DNA from: a virus
Length of the DNA: 27,620 bases
Direction: 5' to 3' (one strand)
Virus record (IMG/VR): IMGVR_UViG_3300025010_000204
Coordinates: 1-27,620 of that record
The notes below the pieces were generated by a model. It had not been told where the DNA came from, made no database searches, and was given only the letters and a program-made list of their open reading frames with translations. The position numbers and the translations under genes were made by a program. The first letter of the stretch is position 1. The number at the start of each line of letters is the position of its first letter. Positions 1-7,945 of this stretch are shown in pieces.

Positions 1-22
1 CCCATTGCCGGATTTTTTACGC

Positions 23-52
23 TTGACAGGAACTACAGCATTCGATTATACT
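23..52 (+). promoter_or_regulatory. Sigma70-type promoter for the packaging/head operon
   Basis: A perfect -35 hexamer TTGACA (23-28) is followed after 18 bases by TATACT (47-52), one mismatch from the consensus -10. Transcription would begin near 59, leaving a leader of about 35 bases before the first gene at 95. No other promoter of this quality was seen in the window, so it could drive the operon. It is inferred from sequence only. Confidence 0.6.
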
Positions 53-94
53 CATTTTGATGATTGATGTATTGTTAGGCGTGATGAGGATTAT

Positions 95-565
95 ATGAAA
101 AAGAACCCTGATATTGAGAAGTTCTGTAAGAATTGTGGTGGTAAGATCGAGCGCAAGTACAGCAATGGCCGAATCGAGGATTACGCCAGGTATTTGGCAA
201 GAGAACACTGTAAACAATCTTGCTATTTAGAAATGAGAAAGAAAGAAGCATCTCTTCCACCAGAACCCGTGATGACCAAAGCCGAGATGGCCGCCAAATT
301 CAATAAAGACTTCGCCGCAGCAGAAGCGCTCGAAGAGTTGACCCCGCTTGAATTCATGCTGCGGGAAATGAACCGGCCGAGCAACAGTCTTTCCTACCGG
401 AAGGAGATGGCTGCCCTGGCCGCCCCTTATATGCACCCGAAGCTTGACGCCAAATCGAACAAGACCAAGAAGGAAGAGCGAGTCGAGAACGCTACCCGTG
501 TGGCTGCCGGCAGCAAATTCGCCCCGGTGGCGCCGCCGAATAAGGTCATAGGGAGGATCGGATGA
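95..565 (+). CDS. Putative terminase small subunit with N-terminal zinc ribbon
   Basis: The predicted protein has 156 residues. It starts with a four-cysteine cluster, C11-x2-C14 and C39-x3-C43, typical of a small zinc ribbon. Residues about 82-118 contain the pattern TPLEFML followed by AALAAPYMHPKL, which I associate with small terminase-like phage packaging proteins. TerS recognises the packaging site on phage DNA and hands it to the large terminase. Its place two small genes upstream of the large terminase supports this role. The start follows GAGGA at 86-90 and a strong promoter. The stop overlaps the next start as ATGA. It could instead be another DNA-binding packaging accessory protein, as no helix-turn-helix is obvious. 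Confidence 0.55.
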   Translation: MKKNPDIEKFCKNCGGKIERKYSNGRIEDYARYLAREHCKQSCYLEMRKKEASLPPEPVMTKAEMAAKFNKDFAAAEALEELTPLEFMLREMNRPSNSLSYRKEMAALAAPYMHPKLDAKSNKTKKEERVENATRVAAGSKFAPVAPPNKVIGRIG

Positions 566-702
566 TTTCAACCAAGAAAGCGATTGAACTTCTCAAGACT
601 ACCGGTACGAAGAAATTCAATCCCGGCCCGGTGAAGAAACCTGTTGATTCCGAGGCTCGGGAGTATCAACAATTTATCGCTCGAATTCGAAGAAGGAGGT
701 AA
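562..702 (+). CDS. Small basic protein, function unknown
   Basis: This 46-residue reading frame was found by hand. It starts at an ATGA overlap with the upstream stop and has a strong ribosome binding site, GGGAGG at 551-556. The product is lysine-rich and ends in an arginine run (RIRRRR). It could bind nucleic acid, but I do not recognise a family. Its last codons encode the AAGGAGGT that serves as the Shine-Dalgarno of the next gene at 705, so the two are coupled. Sitting between the putative small and large terminase genes, it may be a packaging accessory. Confidence 0.55.
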   Translation: MISTKKAIELLKTTGTKKFNPGPVKKPVDSEAREYQQFIARIRRRR

Positions 703-704
703 CC

Positions 705-902
705 ATGGAAATAGACTTTCATATTTCTGTGAAATATGAATCACCTCTTTTTTTGAAAATAGAGAATGCTTTTTTAGCTGATAAAGAGGTGATTATATCT
801 ATTTTTGGGCAGGATATCCCATTAATTGTAACCGGTAGAGCTATATCGTGTCCTGGTAAATGGATGATGGTAGATTATACCATGATAAGGACTATAGCAT
901 GA
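705..902 (+). CDS. Hypothetical 65-residue protein, AT-rich gene
   Basis: The gene has an essentially perfect Shine-Dalgarno (AAGGAGGT, 693-700) five bases before the ATG. Its stop overlaps the large terminase start as ATGA at 899-902, so it is well placed for translation. The product has alternating hydrophobic and polar residues suggestive of a small beta-rich fold. There is no signal peptide and no recognisable motif. Its codons are clearly richer in A and T than those of the neighbours, which suggests recent insertion between the small and large terminase genes. The function is unknown. Confidence 0.5.
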   Translation: MEIDFHISVKYESPLFLKIENAFLADKEVIISIFGQDIPLIVTGRAISCPGKWMMVDYTMIRTIA

Positions 903-2632
903 CCCCTCCAGTCTGGACCACGGCTTGCCCCGACTGGGAGTCCCGCATCGTCGCCGGTGAGTCCCTGGTCCCCTGCGCCCCGCTCTTCCCCGACCAAGCA
1001 GAATACGCCCTGAATATCTTCTGCGCCCTCCGTATCTACAACATCCCCGGCCAGCCGACCATGGGTGAAGCGTGCCGACCATGGGTTTTCGATTGGGTAA
1101 GGGCGATATTCGGTGCGTATGATGCCGAAGCTGGTCGTCGGTTGATTGTTGAGTTTTTTCTCCTCGTAAGTAAAAAAAATACAAAAAGTTTTATCAGTGC
1201 TGCAGTAATGTTGACCGCTTGTATCATCAATTGGCGGAACGGTGCCGAATACAATATTATAGCCCCCACCATGGAGGTTGCGGGAAACTCCTATACTCCC
1301 GCTCGATGGATGGTTGAGCTTGACCCGGAACTAAAAGAGTTATTCCATGTTCAGGACCACTTAAAAACCATTACCCACCGTACCAATGGAACAATTCTTA
1401 AAGTCGTTGCGGCGGATAAGAGCACTGTTTCCGGAAAGATCGGGACCATTACCTTAATCGAGGAACTGTGGTTATTTGGTGAGAAACCCGATGCTGAGAA
1501 TATGATACTCGAAGCGACTGGTGGTCTCATGTCACGTCCTGAGGGGTGTGTAATTTATATTTCTACACAAGCGGATCGGGCTCCTGCAGGGGTATTTAAT
1601 CAGGAATTAAATTACGCTCGCGACGTTCGAGATGGAAAAATTATAGATCCTTGTTTTCTTCCGGTGATTTATGAGTTCCCAAGGCGGATGATTGAGGATG
1701 AGAGCTATAAGAATCCGAAGAACTTCTATATAACCAATCCGAATCTTGGTTTATCGGTTGACATACCGGCAATCGAGAGAAAATGGAAGAAAGCCGAAGA
1801 AAAAGGAGAAGAATCGCTCTGTAGCTTCTTCGCCAAGCATCTCAATGTTGAGATCGGCATGGTCCTCCGGTCCCAACGGTGGGCGGGGGCCGACTTCTGG
1901 GAGAAGGCGCCGATTAAGGTAGATGGTGAAATCGTCGGTTGGCGTTATAATGCTCAACCGGAGCTCACCCTTGATATGATCTTCGAGCGTTCGGATGTTA
2001 TCACTGTCGGCGCCGACGGTGGCGGTCTGGATGATTTACTCGGACAATGCATCCTTGGCCGCGACCGCGACGACCACGACCTCTGGCGGGCCTGGTTCGG
2101 CGCTTGGATCCACCCCATCGCCCTGGAGCGCCGGAAGACCGAGGCGCCGATGTACAAGGATCTGCAGGCAGCCGGGGAGTTGACCATTATCGATGAAGTC
2201 GGCCAGGACGTGCAGCAGTTCTGCGACCGGATAGACACATGTGAGGAATCCGGTCTGCTGGAACGGATCGGGGTTGACCCTTCCGGAATAGCGGAACCGG
2301 TTAATGAATTGAAGTTGCGAGGCTATGAAGATGATCGGGTTACCGGTGTATCGCAGGGTTGGCGGCTTACCTCTGCAATCAAAGACACTGAGCGCAAACT
2401 TGCTGCCGGCAAACTCCACCATAACGGCAGCAAGCTGATGAATTGGTGCGTCGGCAATGCCCGGGTCGAGCCGAAAGGTAATGCAATCTTGGTAACGAAA
2501 CAGGCAAGTGGCACCGGTAAGATCGATCCGGTAATGGCACTTTTTGCCGCTGTGACTCTGATGGTGCTTAATCCAGAACCTCGGGGCGGACGGTCGGTAT
2601 ATGAGGACCGTGGTATTCTGGTACTAGGATAA
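899..2632 (+). CDS. terL: Terminase large subunit (ATPase and nuclease)
   Basis: This is the DNA packaging motor that cuts concatemeric phage DNA and pumps it into the prohead through the portal. I chose the ATG at 899 (577 residues), which overlaps the previous stop as ATGA; the in-frame ATG at 860 would add 13 residues lying over the upstream gene. A Walker A-like loop, SKKNTKS, is at residues 91-97. A Walker B-like strand, TLIEEL, is at about 185-190, with Glu where Asp is usual. A nuclease-type acidic strand, VGADGGGLDD, begins near residue 364. Length and motif order fit the Terminase_1 (HK97-like) family. Base composition is patchy: GC-rich at both ends and AT-rich at about 1140-1800, suggesting mosaic ancestry. 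Confidence 0.93.
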   Translation: MTPPVWTTACPDWESRIVAGESLVPCAPLFPDQAEYALNIFCALRIYNIPGQPTMGEACRPWVFDWVRAIFGAYDAEAGRRLIVEFFLLVSKKNTKSFISAAVMLTACIINWRNGAEYNIIAPTMEVAGNSYTPARWMVELDPELKELFHVQDHLKTITHRTNGTILKVVAADKSTVSGKIGTITLIEELWLFGEKPDAENMILEATGGLMSRPEGCVIYISTQADRAPAGVFNQELNYARDVRDGKIIDPCFLPVIYEFPRRMIEDESYKNPKNFYITNPNLGLSVDIPAIERKWKKAEEKGEESLCSFFAKHLNVEIGMVLRSQRWAGADFWEKAPIKVDGEIVGWRYNAQPELTLDMIFERSDVITVGADGGGLDDLLGQCILGRDRDDHDLWRAWFGAWIHPIALERRKTEAPMYKDLQAAGELTIIDEVGQDVQQFCDRIDTCEESGLLERIGVDPSGIAEPVNELKLRGYEDDRVTGVSQGWRLTSAIKDTERKLAAGKLHHNGSKLMNWCVGNARVEPKGNAILVTKQASGTGKIDPVMALFAAVTLMVLNPEPRGGRSVYEDRGILVLG

Positions 2633-2664
2633 ATAATCTCTTGACAATCTCCGAAAGGTAAGGT

Positions 2665-2829
2665 ATGCGAATAGTAGCGGGAATTTTACAAGTAATCGGG
2701 TTAGTTGCGTTAGGGTATGGGCTCTATCAGTTTCAACCTTGGATTGCATGGTCAGTTTGCGGGAGTTTACTACTTATTGGGGGTGCATGGTTGGATATTA
2801 CAGCTCCGAAACCGAAGGTTGAGCCTTAG
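2665..2829 (+). CDS. Small two-helix membrane protein
   Basis: This 54-residue frame was found by hand. It encodes two hydrophobic segments, at about residues 3-21 and 26-44, joined by a short QFQPW turn. The tail, KPKVEP, is hydrophilic. It is predicted to be an inner-membrane hairpin protein. Its Shine-Dalgarno, AAGG/AAGGT (2654-2663), is close to the start, and its stop TAG overlaps the GTG start of the portal gene, so it is probably translated. A holin role is conceivable but unsupported, since holins usually sit with an endolysin and none is adjacent. Confidence 0.55.
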   Translation: MRIVAGILQVIGLVALGYGLYQFQPWIAWSVCGSLLLIGGAWLDITAPKPKVEP

Positions 2830-4136
2830 TGGGTATTTTTCAGTTTACATCCGAACTGCGGTCGTCGGTGAAGCTCGGGCTGAATGATCCAGCCCTTATT
2901 GAGTTGTTTGGCGGTGGTCGGGTGAATAACGCTGGTCAAAATGTAACCCCGGATACCGCCCTGCGCACCTCTGCTGTTTATTGTTGCGTCACTGTTCTTG
3001 CTGGTACTCTTGCGGCGATGCCGAAGAATGTGAAGCGTGAGCGTGAAGACGGTGGTAAAGACATCATAAAAAACCATCGTTGCCATCGATTGATTCGCCA
3101 TCGTCCTAATCGGTGGCAATCGTCTTTTGAGTGGTTCGAGATGATGGAGGGACACCGGCTTCTCAGGGGTAATGCTTATTCCAAGATTATCTTTCATCCG
3201 GGATTAAAACAGAACGAACTTATTCCCATGCACCCGGACTCCGTGTCCCCTTTCATTATTACCCCCAGTGGCATAGCATTGTACCTTAATGATACCTCTC
3301 CATGTCCACCCGCCGGTTCTACCCTTTGGTACGAGCATACTTCTTCAGATGGGAAGTCGGAAGTTCTGAGCGCTGACGAAGTGCTGCATGTTCGTGGGTA
3401 TTCGATTAACGGTATCATCGGCCTGTCTCCTATTCGGTGGGCAGCATATCAAGCAGTCGGTATTGCTATGGCGACCGAAGAACACGGTGCACGTCTGTTC
3501 TCAAATGGTGCCCAAATAAGTAAGGTTTTCAAGCATCCTGGCAAGTTAGGGCAGGTTGCACATGAACGTTTAAAGGATCAATTAAATACCGGCGGGGAGT
3601 ATGCTGGGGTGTCGAATGCCCATAAATCCCTCCTTCTCGAAGAGGGAATGGATATCACCAAAATCGGTATGACCGCCGAAGAGAGCCAGTTCCTTGATAC
3701 TCGGAAATTCCAAGTTGAGGATATTTTCAGAATCTATAAGGTTCCTCTAATGCTCGGTGCGGCTGGGGATAAAGCCCCTACTTTCGCCAGTGCCGAACAA
3801 TTCTTGACCTTATTTAAAGCAATCACAATGCATGAGAATGTCTCCCGGTGGGAACAGGCCATGGACAGGGATCTGCTTTATTCGTCCGAGACAGGTCAAT
3901 ATTGTATCGACATCGACATGGATAGTCTGGTACGGGGCGATGTGGTTGCCAGGGCAACATACCTTAAACACCGGTTCGATATGGCTTCAATATCACCAGA
4001 TGGCGTCAGGCTTTATGAAGGGGAGAACCCGACCGGAACTGAAGAAGGAAAACAGTATTACCTACAGAGCGGTATGGTACCGGCCAAGATGGCAGGAGTC
4101 AAACCACCGCCAGTAAAGAAAGAGGTTACGCAATGA
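2829..4136 (+). CDS. Portal protein, HK97 family
   Basis: The product forms the dodecameric ring at one capsid vertex through which DNA enters and the tail attaches. The 435-residue product matches the family length. An early segment, ALRTSAVYCCVTVLAGTLA (about residues 44-62), is the characteristic N-terminal helix of HK97-type portals. LLRGNAYSKI, LHVRGYSINGIIGLSPI and the RKFQVEDIFRIYKVPLML region are further family landmarks. The start is GTG, sharing one base with the upstream TAG. The downstream prohead protease overlaps by ATGA, the classic portal-protease-capsid order. Confidence 0.95.
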   Translation: MGIFQFTSELRSSVKLGLNDPALIELFGGGRVNNAGQNVTPDTALRTSAVYCCVTVLAGTLAAMPKNVKREREDGGKDIIKNHRCHRLIRHRPNRWQSSFEWFEMMEGHRLLRGNAYSKIIFHPGLKQNELIPMHPDSVSPFIITPSGIALYLNDTSPCPPAGSTLWYEHTSSDGKSEVLSADEVLHVRGYSINGIIGLSPIRWAAYQAVGIAMATEEHGARLFSNGAQISKVFKHPGKLGQVAHERLKDQLNTGGEYAGVSNAHKSLLLEEGMDITKIGMTAEESQFLDTRKFQVEDIFRIYKVPLMLGAAGDKAPTFASAEQFLTLFKAITMHENVSRWEQAMDRDLLYSSETGQYCIDIDMDSLVRGDVVARATYLKHRFDMASISPDGVRLYEGENPTGTEEGKQYYLQSGMVPAKMAGVKPPPVKKEVTQ

Positions 4137-4708
4137 AACACCTTGAGCGGCGATTTTCCCCAATTGTAATCACATTGGATGAAGGGGAGAACCCGACTAT
4201 GCGCGGCCATGCCGCAGTCGTCAATTCATGGAGTGATGATCTCGGGGGGTTTCGGGAAATGATTTTACCCGGCGCTTTCTCCGAGTGTTTGGCCGACGAT
4301 GTTCGGGCGTTAAAGAACCATGACTCGAATATGGTTATGGGTCGTACCAAATCCGGGACTCTCCGTATTAAGGAAGACGCTGGTGGATTGGCGATTGAGA
4401 ACGACCCACCGGATACCACCTACAGCCGTGATTTACAGGTGTCCATGCGGCGCGGCGACATTGATCAGATGAGTTTTGCTTTCTCCATTCTGGAAGGCGG
4501 TGACTCGTGGAAGCGGTCTACAGATGGTATGTGGGAACGGACTATTTCAAAGATCAAGAGACTTTATGACGTTTCTTATGTGACCTATCCAGCATACCCG
4601 AGCACTGATTGTGCTCTGCGGTCGCTCGAAGCTGCAAAGGCGAAGGACCTACCAGACAACAAGACGTATTTACGGCGGCTCCGGTTGGAACTGGAAGCCG
4701 CGTTGTAA
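4133..4708 (+). CDS. Prohead maturation protease (S78/U35 type)
   Basis: This herpesvirus-like serine protease removes the scaffolding delta domain of the capsid protein inside the prohead. The 191-residue product has the family layout: RGHAAVVNSWSDDLGGFRE near the N-terminus, the catalytic His in LKNHD (H63), the nucleophilic Ser in DQMSFAF (S114), and the conserved end DVSYVTYPAYPSTD (about 146-159). An acidic residue in the LYDVS segment is Asp where Glu is common. The catalytic assignment rests on family knowledge. The gene is coupled to portal by ATGA and followed by the capsid leader hairpins. Confidence 0.94.
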   Translation: MKHLERRFSPIVITLDEGENPTMRGHAAVVNSWSDDLGGFREMILPGAFSECLADDVRALKNHDSNMVMGRTKSGTLRIKEDAGGLAIENDPPDTTYSRDLQVSMRRGDIDQMSFAFSILEGGDSWKRSTDGMWERTISKIKRLYDVSYVTYPAYPSTDCALRSLEAAKAKDLPDNKTYLRRLRLELEAAL

Positions 4709-4769
4709 CACAACAGGACCGCCGTGAGGCTGGCCGAAACTACTGTCGTGATGACAGAAGGAGCACCAT
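4709..4769 (+). promoter_or_regulatory. Tandem-hairpin leader of the major capsid gene
   Basis: Two short hairpins precede the capsid start. The first pairs CC-GCC (4719-4723) with GGC-T-GG (4728-4733) around a GTGA loop. The second pairs CTGTC (4743-4747) with GACAG (4753-4757) around GTGAT. The Shine-Dalgarno AAGGAG (4758-4763) follows at once. The arrangement and much of the sequence recur before the tail tube gene at 8864-8932. It may be an mRNA stabiliser or translation enhancer for abundant virion proteins; this function is inferred. Confidence 0.55.
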
Positions 4770-5969
4770 ATGAGTGCAAAACTTAGAGAGATGTTGGAAA
4801 AACGGAATCGTTCCGTGACCGAGGCTCGGGCGCTTGTTGACAAAGCCGAGGCAGAAAAAAGAGAGATGTCCGCCGAGGAAACCGGCCAGTATGATGCACT
4901 GCTCAAAGACGCAGTAAATCTCCGGGATAGTATCGACCGGGAGACCCGTCTTCAAGAGGAAGAACGGGCGAATGCGGCTGCGGCGGCTCAGAATGCGGTG
5001 CAGAAGCCAAGTACCCCCGATGCTGAGCTTCGTTCGGTGGCGTTTCGCAATTTGCTTCGTACTGGTCAACTGACCGCTGAAGAGCAACGAGCGCTTGTCA
5101 CCGGGTCCGATACTGGTGGTGGGTTCTTGAACGCCCCGCAAGAATTTGTTCCCCGGCTGATTGCGGCTGTTAAGAATATGACCTTTCTTGAGGGGCTTAC
5201 GACCGGGTTTACAACTACCAATGTTAATGGTCTTGGTTTTCCGACGCTGGAAACCGATGTCGATGATTTCTCGATGATCACTGAGATCAAGACGGCTCCG
5301 GAAGATAGCGCTCTTGCTTTCGGGAAACGCGAATTCAAGGCGCATCCTTCCAGTAAATTGATCAAGTGTTCTGATGCAATGCTCCGGGCGGACGGTATTG
5401 ATCCCGAGGCCATTGTTATGGATCGGGTTGCCTATAAATATGCCATTTTGAAAGAAAATAAGTATCTGCTGGGAACCGGTAACCAGGAGCCCCTTGGGTT
5501 GTTTGTTGCGTCAGCTAAAGGCATCAATACTGATCGGGATATCACACTCGCAGGGACCACGGATTTCACTGCTGATGACATTGTGAATATTAAATATAAC
5601 ATGAAAGCGCAGTATATGACGAAATCTTCATGGCTTTTTAATAGGACTGCTGTTGCTAAACTCGCCAAGGTGAAGGACGGTGAAGGACGGTACTTGTTCG
5701 AGTTGACTGATAAGATCGGCGCACTCGATAACCTCAAAGGTTCCCCGTTATACATGAGTGAGTACGTACCGAACACTTTTACCACTGGTTTATATGTCGG
5801 TATGTTCGCTGATTTCTCTTGGTACTGGACTCTGCAGTCATTGTCGCTTCGGATCAAGCGACTGAATGAGCTTTTTGCCGCAACTCGCCAGGTTGGTTTC
5901 TTGTTCGACACCGAGTTTGATGGGATGCCCGTGCTCTCAGAGGCATTCACTCGAATTAAATGCCTGTAA
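4770..5969 (+). CDS. Major capsid protein, HK97 fold
   Basis: This protein is the main subunit of the icosahedral head. The 399-residue product has an N-terminal, charged, coiled-coil delta domain (about residues 1-85, Lys/Glu/Arg-rich with an Ala-rich stretch), expected to act as built-in scaffold and be removed by the adjacent protease. The mature part starts somewhere around residues 100-115. It shows the family block TGSDTGGGFLNAPQEF, then SDAMLRAD, KENKYLLGTGNQEPLG, SSWLFNRTAVAKLAKVKDGEGRYLF and GTEFDGMP-like ends (here DTEFDGMPVLSEAF). The exact cleavage site cannot be placed from sequence. The tandem-hairpin leader and strong AAGGAG are consistent with very high expression. Confidence 0.95.
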   Translation: MSAKLREMLEKRNRSVTEARALVDKAEAEKREMSAEETGQYDALLKDAVNLRDSIDRETRLQEEERANAAAAAQNAVQKPSTPDAELRSVAFRNLLRTGQLTAEEQRALVTGSDTGGGFLNAPQEFVPRLIAAVKNMTFLEGLTTGFTTTNVNGLGFPTLETDVDDFSMITEIKTAPEDSALAFGKREFKAHPSSKLIKCSDAMLRADGIDPEAIVMDRVAYKYAILKENKYLLGTGNQEPLGLFVASAKGINTDRDITLAGTTDFTADDIVNIKYNMKAQYMTKSSWLFNRTAVAKLAKVKDGEGRYLFELTDKIGALDNLKGSPLYMSEYVPNTFTTGLYVGMFADFSWYWTLQSLSLRIKRLNELFAATRQVGFLFDTEFDGMPVLSEAFTRIKCL

Positions 5970-6013
5970 TCTAAATATTATGCACCCTCCGGGGAGCTTT
6001 CTGAAGGAGTATT

Positions 6014-6460
6014 ATGAATCTCTCAAAACACGTAAAAGTTACTCAATTGCTCGGATACTTCGCAGCCGGGCAGACCACCAGAAAAGGAGCGGTTCTGGAT
6101 ATGGCCGGATACGAAGGATGCATGTTCATCTTTTCATTCGGCACCATTCTCAACACCGGGACCATTGCTTGCGACATCAATGGTAACACTACTAATGCCA
6201 CCGGCGGCACCAAACTTGCCGGTGGGGCCACTCATACGGTAACGACCACTACTGCGGCTCTCACTGAGTCGGCTATTGTGGTTGACTTGTACCAACCTGA
6301 CCCGGCGACCAGTCGATACGTTGAACCGATGATCACTCTCGGTGTGGCTAATACCTTGATTCTCGGAATCGTGGCCATCCAGTACAACGGTAAGAAAAAG
6401 CCTGAAATTACCAGTCAACTCTTGGCGGCTTCTGTTTCTGCTTCCCCGGCTGCCGCGTAA
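6014..6460 (+). CDS. Putative head decoration or structural protein
   Basis: The predicted product has 148 residues and is rich in Thr, Gly, Ala and short hydrophobic strands, consistent with a beta-rich virion protein. It ends in an Ala/Ser-rich tail. Position directly after the capsid gene, with a good Shine-Dalgarno (GAAGGAG, 6003-6009), is where capsid decoration proteins are commonly encoded. I recognise a similar layout from other HK97-like phages, but no motif assigns an activity. It could alternatively be a head fibre base. Confidence 0.5.
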   Translation: MNLSKHVKVTQLLGYFAAGQTTRKGAVLDMAGYEGCMFIFSFGTILNTGTIACDINGNTTNATGGTKLAGGATHTVTTTTAALTESAIVVDLYQPDPATSRYVEPMITLGVANTLILGIVAIQYNGKKKPEITSQLLAASVSASPAAA

Positions 6461-6462
6461 TC

Positions 6463-6660
6463 ATGCTGGTGAGGATGAAGTCAATCATGGCCGGGCCTCA
6501 TGGTTCGGCCATGCCTGGACAGGTGGTTGACCTTGAAGAAACCCAGGCACTTCAGCTTATTAACGGCGGGTATGCCCAACCGGTTGTCGAGGTAGCTATG
6601 ACCGAACCGCCTGAAAATACAGATGCTCGCCCAAAGGCGAAACCACGAGGTAGAAAATGA
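6463..6660 (+). CDS. Small head-region protein of common phage type
   Basis: The 65-residue product contains MKSIMAGPHGSAMPGQVVDL and then AxxLINGGYA, a compact SH3-like pattern that I recognise from many small phage proteins located between capsid and head-tail connector genes. The C-terminal third is basic and Pro-rich (ARPKAKPRGRK). It starts two bases after the previous stop and its own stop overlaps the next start as ATGA. A structural or assembly role is likely from context; the biochemical role is unknown. Confidence 0.55.
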   Translation: MLVRMKSIMAGPHGSAMPGQVVDLEETQALQLINGGYAQPVVEVAMTEPPENTDARPKAKPRGRK

Positions 6661-7139
6661 GTTATAATACATTAGTTTATACCGAACAAGGTGGTGGTAG
6701 GCAGGTTATAGCCTCCGGCGGCATGTTCGATGCTCAATTCGGGTCGATTGTTACCGGATTGGTGTTGAACCTGCGGACTAGGGCGACCGCTGCCGAGGTC
6801 AATGCGGGACTTACACTGCTTCCGGCTCTGGCCGGGTATAAATACCGGTTGATCGATACAACCATGATCGCTATTGGCGGTAACGCAGCGACGGTGACCA
6901 CTGTTGATATTCTCGGTACCCAAACGAGCGAAGTGAAGCTCGTTGCGTTCGCGCAAGCACAGTTGACCCGTAGCACCGTGCTCCGTCCGGGGATCACCGG
7001 GGCCGCTGTTCTGGCTGACGGGGCGAGTTTTGTGGCAAATGATGCCAACACTGCAGTCCGGGTGTTAAAAACGGGTAGTGATATGGCTACCGCTACCCAC
7101 GTCGATATCATCTTGACCTACGTTATCGAGGCTGCATGA
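6657..7139 (+). CDS. Hypothetical structural protein
   Basis: This 160-residue product is rich in Ala, Thr and Val with alternating strands (for example AATVTTVDILGTQ) and no signal peptide or membrane segment. A shorter early part, VTGLVLNLRTRATAAEVNAGLTLLPALAGYKYRLIDTTMIAIGG, resembles small beta-barrel decoration proteins. It overlaps both neighbours by ATGA. It is probably a minor capsid or capsid-decoration protein, on context alone. Confidence 0.45.
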   Translation: MSYNTLVYTEQGGGRQVIASGGMFDAQFGSIVTGLVLNLRTRATAAEVNAGLTLLPALAGYKYRLIDTTMIAIGGNAATVTTVDILGTQTSEVKLVAFAQAQLTRSTVLRPGITGAAVLADGASFVANDANTAVRVLKTGSDMATATHVDIILTYVIEAA

Positions 7140-7945
7140 TCCTGAAGCAGTACATACCCCCGGCTGCCGAGCCGATGCATTTAACCGAGGCGAAGCAGCA
7201 TGTCAAGGTGGGCGGGGTTGTTGATGTAACGACTTTTACTGCCGATGATGCTCTGCTCACGGTTGCAATATCAGCTTGCCGTCAGGCTGCCGAGACGGAA
7301 CAGTGGCGGGCGCTGGTATTGCAGACGTGGGATCTTTATCTTGACGGTTTTCCTGGCGGTAATGCCATCCGGTTGCCGCTCCCCCCACTCCGGGCTGTCG
7401 GGTTCGTGAAATATACCGACAGTTCCGGAGTTATTCATGATTTTACGGACTTTACCGTTGATCTGGCGAGTGAGCCTGGTCAGATAGTCTTGAATTATGG
7501 TTGCTCCTGGCCGTCGGCCACATTGGCCCCGAGTAATCCGGTCCATATCCGGTTCCAGTGTGGGTATCTGGTGCCGTTTACCAAATCCGGATCGACGGTC
7601 AGCATCCTGAACAGCCCGTTCGTTGTCGGGGATCGGGTGCGGTTGTCGGTATCGGGTGGGGTGCTCCCGGCCCCGCTTGCTGTATTAACCGATTACTTCG
7701 TCACGGCTACCGGCTTGTCGCTTACTGCGGGTGGCGCCGATGTGGTCATTACGGCGGCAGGAACCGGGTTGAACTTTATCGGGGAACTGCCGGCCAGTAC
7801 AATGATCGGGATGAAATTGATCCTGACCGACTTGTATGAAGAGCGGGGTGACACGGTTATCGGCCGGTCAACCAACTCGTTGCCAATGACACTCCCCCGG
7901 GCGGCTACTCATTGGTTCGCCATGGACAGCGCGAGGCACTTCTGA
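7136..7945 (+). CDS. Head-tail connector, gp6-like, with inserted beta domain
   Basis: The connector ring docks under the portal. Residues about 1-146 show the family pattern: an N-terminal LTEAKQHVKV, a helix ending in QAAETEQWRALVLQTWDLYLDGFPG, and strands LPLPPLRAVGFVKYTDSSG and VHIRFQCGY. Residues about 222-269 carry the usual closing helix ILTDLYEERGD. Between these parts lies an extra module (about 147-220) with PFVVGDRVRLS and LPAPLAVLTDYFV, a beta-rich pattern seen in other phage virion proteins. At 269 residues it is longer than ordinary gp6-like connectors, and the insertion accounts for the difference. The start overlaps the previous stop by ATGA. Confidence 0.75.
   Translation: MILKQYIPPAAEPMHLTEAKQHVKVGGVVDVTTFTADDALLTVAISACRQAAETEQWRALVLQTWDLYLDGFPGGNAIRLPLPPLRAVGFVKYTDSSGVIHDFTDFTVDLASEPGQIVLNYGCSWPSATLAPSNPVHIRFQCGYLVPFTKSGSTVSILNSPFVVGDRVRLSVSGGVLPAPLAVLTDYFVTATGLSLTAGGADVVITAAGTGLNFIGELPASTMIGMKLILTDLYEERGDTVIGRSTNSLPMTLPRAATHWFAMDSARHF

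Noticed and set aside
860-898. Longer start of terL at ATG 860
   Set aside because: It would overlap the upstream gene by 43 bases without a ribosome site; ATGA at 899 is the normal coupling pattern here.
1169-1191. A-rich run in the Walker A region of terL as a frameshift site
   Set aside because: No overlapping frame continues usefully and no stem follows; it encodes the lysine-rich ATP loop.
2641-2669. TTGACA (2641-2646) as a promoter before the membrane peptide
   Set aside because: At normal spacing the -10 region reads TATGCG, a poor match, and the gap holds a ribosome site for the coupled gene.
4740-5345. 201-residue frame on the - strand opposite the capsid gene
   Set aside because: It lies wholly opposite a well-supported gene, has no Shine-Dalgarno context and no family resemblance.
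5432-5950. 172-residue - strand frame opposite the capsid gene
   Set aside because: Shadow of the codon pattern of the capsid gene; no independent support.
5984-5997. CTCCGGGGAG palindrome after the capsid gene as a terminator
   Set aside because: The loop would be only two bases and no T run follows; the next gene has its own ribosome site.
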